Origin: Firmicutes bacterium UBA3553
GTDB lineage: Bacteria; Bacillota; Clostridia; Tissierellales; Sedimentibacteraceae
DNA: 64,000 bases
Direction of reading: 5' to 3'
Assembly (NCBI GenBank): GCA_002381185.1
Contig: DFOA01000031.1
Span: 128,890 to 192,889 of the forward strand
In this document: positions 60,744 through 64,000 of the stretch, in pieces
Position numbering within the stretch: the first letter of the stretch is position 1
How the letters are laid out: each line of letters opens with the position of its first letter
Translations under genes and position numbers: made by a program
Notes under the pieces: generated by a model
Told to the model about the DNA's origin: nothing
Database searches by the model: none
The model's input: the letters and a program-made list of their open reading frames with translations, nothing else

Positions 60744-62327
60744 ATGAATAACATAGATTTAATTAACAAAAGAAGAATTTTCGGTATTATTTCTCACCCG
60801 GACGCAGGTAAAACAACATTGACAGAAAAGCTTCTTCTCCATGGAGGTGCTATTCGTGAAGCAGGAACGGTCAGGGCAAGAAAAAATTCAAAATTTGCAA
60901 AATCAGACTGGATGGAAATAGAAAAACAGCGTGGTATATCTGTTACATCTTCAGTAATGCAATTTGAATACAATGAGAAAGTAATATCTATAATGGATAC
61001 TCCAGGTCATAATGACTTCGGTGAAGATACTTACCGTATTTTAACCTCTGTAGACAGTGCGGTAATGGTTATAGATGCTGCAAAAGGTATAGAAACACAG
61101 ACTAAAAAGCTTTTCCAGGTATGCAGTATGAGAGGTATTCCCATATTCACATTTATAAACAAGCTTGACCGTGAAGCGATGGACCCTCTCGAATCAATGC
61201 AGGAATTAGAAGATGTTCTGGGACTTCCATCTGTTGCTGTTACATGGCCCATTGGCTGCGGCAAGGAATTTGAGGGAATATATGACCGCCTGAAAAATAC
61301 GGTTTATTTATTCAGGAAAAAAGAAGAAATCCATTTAGATGATGATGGAGTTCTGTCATGTAAGCTTGAAGGTGTAATCAACCCTGCTAATTTGCAGAAT
61401 TTAAGGTACGCAATGGAACTTCTTGATGGTGCAGGAAATGAATTTGATATAGAATTAGTTCAACAAGGTAAATTATCACCTGTATTTTTTGGTTCTGCTC
61501 TTGCGGACTTCGGAGTAACAGAATTTCTGGAGCATTTTCTTCAGATGTCCCCTCCTCCCTCAACAAGAAAGACAACAACAGGCAGTGTAGAACCGACTGA
61601 TGAGGAATTTACAGGATTTATTTTTAAAATTCAGGCAAACATGGATCCAAACCACCGTGACCGTTTAGCATTTTTAAGAATTTGCTCAGGCACATTTGTC
61701 AGAGGTATGAATGTCACATTGACAAGAACCGGAAAACAAATGAAGCTCAGCCAGTCTACTCACTTAATGGCTAATGAGCGTGAGACTGTAGATACAGCCT
61801 ATGCGGGAGATGTAATAGGAATATATGATTCTGGAAACTTCCAAATCGGAGATACATTGACAAACGGAAAAGAAAAAATATTCTTTGAACCGCTGCCAAC
61901 ATTCCCGCCTGAATTATTTTGCAGAGTCAGCGCTATGAATTCCCTGAAGGGCAAGAACTTCCAAAAAGGTGTTGAACAGCTGGCACAAGAAGGTGCAATT
62001 CAGGTTTACAGAAACGAATATAACGAAGTTATTCTCGGAGCTGTGGGGGTATTACAGTTTGAGGTTTTCGATTATCGCCTCACAAATGAATACAACACAG
62101 ATATTCGTATGGAAAACATGGATTTCTCTGTTGCGCGCTGGGTTAGAACAGACAATCCCGATAGTTTAAAAAAATATCAGAATTCAAGATGCATGCTTGT
62201 GTTTGACCATTATGACAGACCGGTACTCTTGTTTACAAATGCATATGCACTGAAAAGCTTCCAGGAAAGAAATGAAGAAGTAATATTGATAGAAGCACTG
62301 GATGTAATAGACCAATTGGGAGATTAA
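60744..62327 (+). CDS. prfC: Peptide chain release factor 3
   Basis: A 527-residue translational GTPase. G1 SHPDAGKTTLTEKLL, G3 DTPGHNDFGEDTYRI, G4 NKLDREAMDP; then RF3-specific domains. It recycles RF1/RF2 from the ribosome. AAGGAAGG-type site upstream; strong terminator downstream. Confidence 0.96.
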   Translation: MNNIDLINKRRIFGIISHPDAGKTTLTEKLLLHGGAIREAGTVRARKNSKFAKSDWMEIEKQRGISVTSSVMQFEYNEKVISIMDTPGHNDFGEDTYRILTSVDSAVMVIDAAKGIETQTKKLFQVCSMRGIPIFTFINKLDREAMDPLESMQELEDVLGLPSVAVTWPIGCGKEFEGIYDRLKNTVYLFRKKEEIHLDDDGVLSCKLEGVINPANLQNLRYAMELLDGAGNEFDIELVQQGKLSPVFFGSALADFGVTEFLEHFLQMSPPPSTRKTTTGSVEPTDEEFTGFIFKIQANMDPNHRDRLAFLRICSGTFVRGMNVTLTRTGKQMKLSQSTHLMANERETVDTAYAGDVIGIYDSGNFQIGDTLTNGKEKIFFEPLPTFPPELFCRVSAMNSLKGKNFQKGVEQLAQEGAIQVYRNEYNEVILGAVGVLQFEVFDYRLTNEYNTDIRMENMDFSVARWVRTDNPDSLKKYQNSRCMLVFDHYDRPVLLFTNAYALKSFQERNEEVILIEALDVIDQLGD

Positions 62328-62333
62328 TAATAT

Positions 62334-62386
62334 AGACGGTTCATTTTAATGATTAATCATTTAAAATGAACCGTCTTATTTTTAAT
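62334..62386 (+). terminator. Rho-independent terminator of prfC
   Basis: AGACGGTTCATTTTAA pairs perfectly with TTAAAATGAACCGTCT across an 11-nt loop, followed by TATTTTTAAT. Confidence 0.85.
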
Positions 62387-62418
62387 ATATAGATATCAAG
62401 ATTAAGTACAAGGCTATG

Positions 62419-63357
62419 TCAATTACTTGTGGCTTGTTCTTTATTATCGCTTGTCAGAAACCTTATATATCTGTACAGAACATATAAGGTTATTATAACA
62501 GCCACTGCTTCCTGAAATTTAACCAGGTAGTTAAGCCATGTAACAGGGATTCCTGATTTTGTTAAGAATCCATTAGTCAGTTTCATAGCAATACCACTTA
62601 TTATCAGTGGAAAAGTAAATGCTGAATAGCTTGGATAAAACTTCAATTTTAAAAGCCGTGGAAGCATTATTATTGCTGCAATATACATTATTATTGATAA
62701 AACCGCCAGCAGCCAGACAATAGCCATGCTTTTAGTTTCAAATGAATTCATATATCCGGCAAGAAGCAAGCTTGCAGGCGCAGCAAAAATAACAAGGGTC
62801 GGCAGAGTCGGTTCAGGCATTTCTTTTACTTTGACTGTTCGGTATAATATTAAAGGCAAAAGTATAATGTATGTTATAAAGCCAAACCAAAATGCAAGCT
62901 GCCCAATATTGGTCATTTTGAAAGCAGGTGCTGTTACGCTTGCCACTGCAATACCAACGTACACAATAAACCATGAAGGAAATACCTGCTTGATTTTAAA
63001 GTTTAAAACGAATTTTTTACTGAACCAGATAATCAGTGCTGCATGCAATGCAACTCCGATAGTCCAAAGTGCAAATGCAATTGACTGAGATAAAGGTTTT
63101 AAATATGTAGACAACAGCATCGCTGCCATTGAAAATGTAGGAAATACACTGGCAACAACAGGATTTTGAAGGCTTTCCTTTACTCCATCAGTGAATTTTA
63201 CAATCTTAACAAGCATTAAGACAAAAAGTATTGCAGAAATAATTCCGAAGATACTGCGGTTTATTTCGCCGTAGGATTGCACAAGATTTCCTGCGGCGGC
63301 TAGTCCCAGTATAAGCCCTGTTACGGGTACAGGATATTTTTTTAATATTGCGTTCAT
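62419..63357 (-). CDS. TDT-family (SLAC1/TehA-like) transporter
   Basis: A 312-residue, ten-helix membrane protein of the tellurite-resistance/dicarboxylate transporter family. The N-terminal KKYPVPVTGLILGLAAAGNL and the long series of short helices fit. Members are anion channels or exporters; substrate unknown. Start preceded by GGGAGGTAAG. Confidence 0.85.
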   Translation of the reverse strand: MNAILKKYPVPVTGLILGLAAAGNLVQSYGEINRSIFGIISAILFVLMLVKIVKFTDGVKESLQNPVVASVFPTFSMAAMLLSTYLKPLSQSIAFALWTIGVALHAALIIWFSKKFVLNFKIKQVFPSWFIVYVGIAVASVTAPAFKMTNIGQLAFWFGFITYIILLPLILYRTVKVKEMPEPTLPTLVIFAAPASLLLAGYMNSFETKSMAIVWLLAVLSIIMYIAAIIMLPRLLKLKFYPSYSAFTFPLIISGIAMKLTNGFLTKSGIPVTWLNYLVKFQEAVAVIITLYVLYRYIRFLTSDNKEQATSN

Positions 63358-63523
63358 TCTTACCTCCCAGTAATTTGAGTAACTAATTATAACATAAAAT
63401 AAGTTATTTATTTATCAATAATAATTATAATGAAACGCAAATATATGAAATTTATTTATTGGTAATTTCATATCGTACAAGCTATAATTATTTAAAGCAA
63501 AGATAATTTTCGGAGGCAAAATA

Positions 63524-64000
63524 ATGACGTTGGTTAATACATTGGATTTTACAAAAGAAGAATTATTGGACAAGGTTGAGGCAGATGCAGAACAACTTTT
63601 CAGAAGCGGTACATATTTTTGCAGTGAAGCAGTTTTACAAACAGTTAATGAATTGTTAGGAATGCCATATGATGCAAATGTAGTTAAATTAGCAAGCGGA
63701 TTTCCTATAGGAATGGGCAAGGCGCAGTGCTTATGCGGTGCCGTTTCTGGCGGTCAAATGGCGCTGGGCATTGTTTACGGCAGAGTCGAAGGCGAACCTA
63801 TGCAGGATAAAATGTTCGATGTATCTAAAAAACTTCATGATTATATTAAAGATGAATATAAATCACTATGCTGCAGAGTTATAACCAAGGAATGGCAAGG
63901 AGATAACTTTAAAAGCCCTGAAAGAAAGAATCATTGCATCACTATTACAGGAAAAGTAGCCAGATGGGTTGCGAATGAATTGATTGAAGACGGAAAAATA
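63524..64000 (+). CDS. C_GCAxxG_C_C family redox protein (3' partial)
   Basis: A frame open to the window end from ATG 63524 (CGGAGG eight bases upstream); 159 residues are visible. It has the C_GCAxxG_C_C family signature: FCSEAVLQ, then the CLCGAVSGG block, later LCCRVI and NHCITI cysteines. These are small, probably redox-active or metal-binding proteins. The C-terminus lies beyond the window. Confidence 0.85.
   Translation, partial: MTLVNTLDFTKEELLDKVEADAEQLFRSGTYFCSEAVLQTVNELLGMPYDANVVKLASGFPIGMGKAQCLCGAVSGGQMALGIVYGRVEGEPMQDKMFDVSKKLHDYIKDEYKSLCCRVITKEWQGDNFKSPERKNHCITITGKVARWVANELIEDGKI

Noticed and set aside
1..64000. CRISPR array, tRNA or rRNA genes, transposase-type insertion sequences
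   Set aside because: No regularly spaced repeats, no tRNA-like cloverleaf or rRNA sequence, and no transposase reading frame was seen.

Overview
The window is AT-rich with Gram-positive, Clostridia-type content: strong AGGAGG ribosome sites, TTG/GTG starts, spore photoproduct lyase, a YneA-like LysM gene divergent from lexA, and an hfq-miaA-mutL-mutS-miaB cluster. A 3-keto-acid cleavage (BKACE) operon under sigma-54 control recalls amino-acid-fermenting Tissierellia such as Sedimentibacter; that genus-level guess is inference. No rRNA, tRNA or CRISPR array was seen.

Layout. 1-21 kb: mostly plus-strand accessory genes. These are a DUF6020-type membrane protein with an SMR-like partner, exported proteins (one with WG repeats and SLH domains), an MFS efflux gene broken by two frameshifts but still carrying an intact translational attenuator, two ECF sigma/anti-sigma pairs plus a lone sigma-like protein, a methyltransferase, an ATPase, a LysR-regulated antiporter, spore photoproduct lyase and TraX. 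21.4-22 kb: the second of two Uma2 genes. 22-31 kb: a sigma-54 activator diverging from a catabolic operon (PanE-like dehydrogenase, BKACE, thiolase, SDR, GntP permease, then a CoA-transferase). 31-32.5 kb: rhomboid-like protein and a cyclophilin lipoprotein.

32.6-38.2 kb: a complete 5.5 kb inovirus (filamentous phage)-like prophage. It has a repressor, a pVIII-like coat protein, a pIII-like adsorption gene, a Zot/pI ATPase and an HUH Rep, and is bounded by 19-bp direct repeats belonging to a palindromic Xer-type site (two 13-bp arms, 6-bp spacer). The pIII-like gene contains a T9 run where a -1 slip would join it to a second open frame; both frames look coding over about 155 bp. A Xer-like tyrosine recombinase lies just outside the element and carries one arm of the same site in its own promoter region. 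Gene orientation switches from mostly plus (left) to mostly minus (right) across this site, as expected if it is the chromosome-dimer resolution site at the replication terminus.

39.9-64 kb: largely minus-strand housekeeping. Contents are mgtE with a small leader ORF, the SOS pair, EamA and PucR genes, the cluster from a PLP lyase through hfq, miaA, mutL and mutS to miaB, a zinc ABC transporter operon, a Fur-boxed feoAAB operon, ymaF, prfC, a TDT transporter and the start of a C_GCAxxG_C_C protein that runs off the window. All functions are assigned from sequence reading alone; no searches were run.
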